A stretch of 64,000 bases of DNA from Paenibacillus macerans (GTDB lineage Bacteria > Bacillota > Bacilli > Paenibacillales > Paenibacillaceae): NCBI RefSeq assembly GCF_023715465.1, contig NZ_JAMBOE010000002.1, positions 577,104-641,103 on the forward strand, read 5' to 3'. Both the position numbers and the translations under genes were made by a program. Position 1 is the first letter of the stretch. Every line of letters starts with the position of its first letter. Below, piece after piece: positions 63,133 through 64,000 of this stretch. The notes under the pieces were generated by a model that saw only the letters and a program-made list of their open reading frames with translations, searched no databases and was not told the DNA's origin.

Positions 63133-63618
63133 TCAGAAATCCGCGTCATCCTGCTCAAAGAACCCCATGAGTTTAAGCGAATCCGCCATGCTCTCTGCTC
63201 CCTCGATGACCTTCCGGCGGATCGTGCTATCGCTCATGCTGTGCCGGAAGAAGAGAAGCGTTTCTTTGGGCGAGTAGCCTTGCAGATATCTGTAATCCAC
63301 CGCCTGCCTCGCCTCCGGGTCCTGGATCAGTCCCCATGCCCGCCGGAGCTGCTGCGTGTAGAACTGATACCGTTGGTACACCCAGCGCTGCTTCTCGATC
63401 AATATGGTCGCGTTCGCAGTCTTGTCTGCATGCAGGTCCTCCTGGTCGATCCGGCGAGCAGCTTCGCCATCGATGGCCACCTGTTTTAAATCCATCTCAT
63501 TTCCTTCGAAGTCCTGCATAATGTCGATCATACGAGTATATTTGGTGAGCAGGAATTTTGTACGCTGGATCTCCTGCTTGCTAGCTTTCGGAAAAAGCTC
63601 CCCCTGTTCCCATGCCAT
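63133..63618 (-). CDS. ArpU-like phage transcriptional regulator
   Basis: 161 residues from the ATG at 63618 (GAGGGGA seven bases upstream). N-terminal helices, then WVYQRYQFYTQQLRRAWGLI and DYRYLQGYSPKETLLFFRHS with MSDSTIRRKVIEGAESMADS, a sigma-region-4-like HTH of the ArpU/RinA-type late regulators. Located just upstream of the packaging genes, it probably switches on the late operon. Confidence 0.78.
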   Translation of the reverse strand: MAWEQGELFPKASKQEIQRTKFLLTKYTRMIDIMQDFEGNEMDLKQVAIDGEAARRIDQEDLHADKTANATILIEKQRWVYQRYQFYTQQLRRAWGLIQDPEARQAVDYRYLQGYSPKETLLFFRHSMSDSTIRRKVIEGAESMADSLKLMGFFEQDDADF

Positions 63619-63716
63619 CGCCATTCCCCTCAATCCCCTTTATGGTATAATTCATCGAGAGGAATGAATCACTACTTGACCCCCGCCCCGGCCAGGTTAT
63701 GGGGGTCTTTGCTTGC

Positions 63717-63905
63717 TCATCTTTGTCTTTCAGCTTCTTCTTCCCTTAATTTCTGGTACTCAGCCATAGTAATCGCTTCGCGTTCGAAGTGTGGCGGGCA
63801 TACTTTCACGGCCATATCCGCGCTTTCCTTGGTTTGATTTGTAGCGATCACTCGAGCGACATCCGTATCAACATCTTTGTCCCATTCCAGCACCGCATAT
63901 TTCAT
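63717..63905 (-). CDS. Small hypothetical phage protein
   Basis: 62 residues: MKYAVLEWDKDVDTDVARVI then helical EYQKLREEEAERQR. GAGGATGTGATTTAA lies before the ATG. Function unknown. Confidence 0.65.
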   Translation of the reverse strand: MKYAVLEWDKDVDTDVARVIATNQTKESADMAVKVCPPHFEREAITMAEYQKLREEEAERQR

Positions 63906-63934
63906 TTAAATCACATCCTCGTTTTTTTTGAAAA

Positions 63935-64000
63935 TCAATGTTTTAGATACTTCCCCCAGCGCCCCTGCTTCGGAGCTGTAATTTCAAAGGCGAGCTGGTT
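63935..64000 (-). CDS. 3' end of a phage gene cut by the window edge
   Basis: An open frame entering from the right edge codes NQLAFEITAPKQGRWGKYLK and H before a stop. It has the same strand as the neighbouring small gene and ends 29 bases upstream of it. Too short to identify. Confidence 0.5.
   Translation of the reverse strand, partial: NQLAFEITAPKQGRWGKYLKH

Larger units (their letters stand above)
31600..64000. mobile_element. PBSX-like prophage with contractile tail (right end outside window)
   Basis: From the comM junction to the window edge nearly all genes are phage-like: repressor-like and integrase genes, lysis pair, complete contractile tail and head set in the order of Bacillus PBSX/skin (xkd/yqb) elements, terminase pair and early genes. 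Late genes run leftwards, so lysis genes are next to the integration module. All structural genes seen are open and full-length, so the phage may be functional or domesticated; sequence alone does not decide. Confidence 0.93.

Noticed and set aside
63640..63710. Inverted repeat GACCCCC/GGGGGTC as a terminator
   Set aside because: No T run follows on either strand; its role is unclear and was not scored as a feature.
1..64000. tRNA or rRNA genes
   Set aside because: I saw no cloverleaf-like or rRNA-like segment; a short one could have been missed without a search tool.

Overview
The window looks like a chromosome segment of a spore-forming, flagellated Bacillota of the Paenibacillus type. Evidence: the conserved block flgB-flgC-fliE-fliF-fliG-fliH next to hslU-hslV, trmFO, topA, dprA, sucD, sucC and comM; purine-rich Shine-Dalgarno sites with many GTG and TTG starts; and PBSX-like phage genes. 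All identifications are from reading the sequence; no database search was run.

Layout. (1) 1-14658: core genes, all on the minus strand: flagellar basal body and motor, the HslUV protease, tRNA methylation (TrmFO), topoisomerase I, DprA and succinyl-CoA synthetase. codY and xerC, expected in this block, are absent; the xerC place holds a 131-bp tandem repeat array. (2) 14659-17523: a gene-poor stretch with operator-like palindromes, an IS1595-like transposase gene behind a near-consensus promoter carrying an SOS-like box, and fragments of a dispersed repeat. (3) 17524-30089: an accessory catabolic block: peptide-type ABC importer, M20 peptidase, PucR-type regulator, Asp/Glu/hydantoin-type racemase, M29-like aminopeptidase, AroM-like and DUF1177-like proteins. 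A second copy of the dispersed repeat lies in inverted orientation at 26.4-26.7 kb. (4) 30492-31607: comM, cut at its NPCPC motif by a prophage. (5) about 31600 to the right edge: a PBSX-like prophage with a contractile tail. From the left it has repressor-like and small genes, integrase, then a leftward lysis-tail-head-packaging operon, then early genes. The right attachment site and the rest of comM are outside the window.

How it works together. Late phage genes run leftwards from an ArpU-like regulator through a ParB-like protein and cytosine methyltransferase, the terminase pair, portal, minor head protein, protease/scaffold, capsid, connectors, sheath, tube, a -1 frameshifted tail chaperone, tape measure, baseplate, fibre, and amidase/holin. 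A few rightward cassettes with their own signals interrupt this and look like morons: a DUF7662-like gene at 59.2 kb, a small membrane protein at 62.6 kb and a 26-residue hydrophobic peptide at 35.7 kb.

Most notable points: the comM interruption, the SOS-like boxes before the transposase and before a 153-residue phage gene, the A AAA AAC frameshift site, the UUCG-hairpin repeat array, and the nested palindrome beside the terminase genes.
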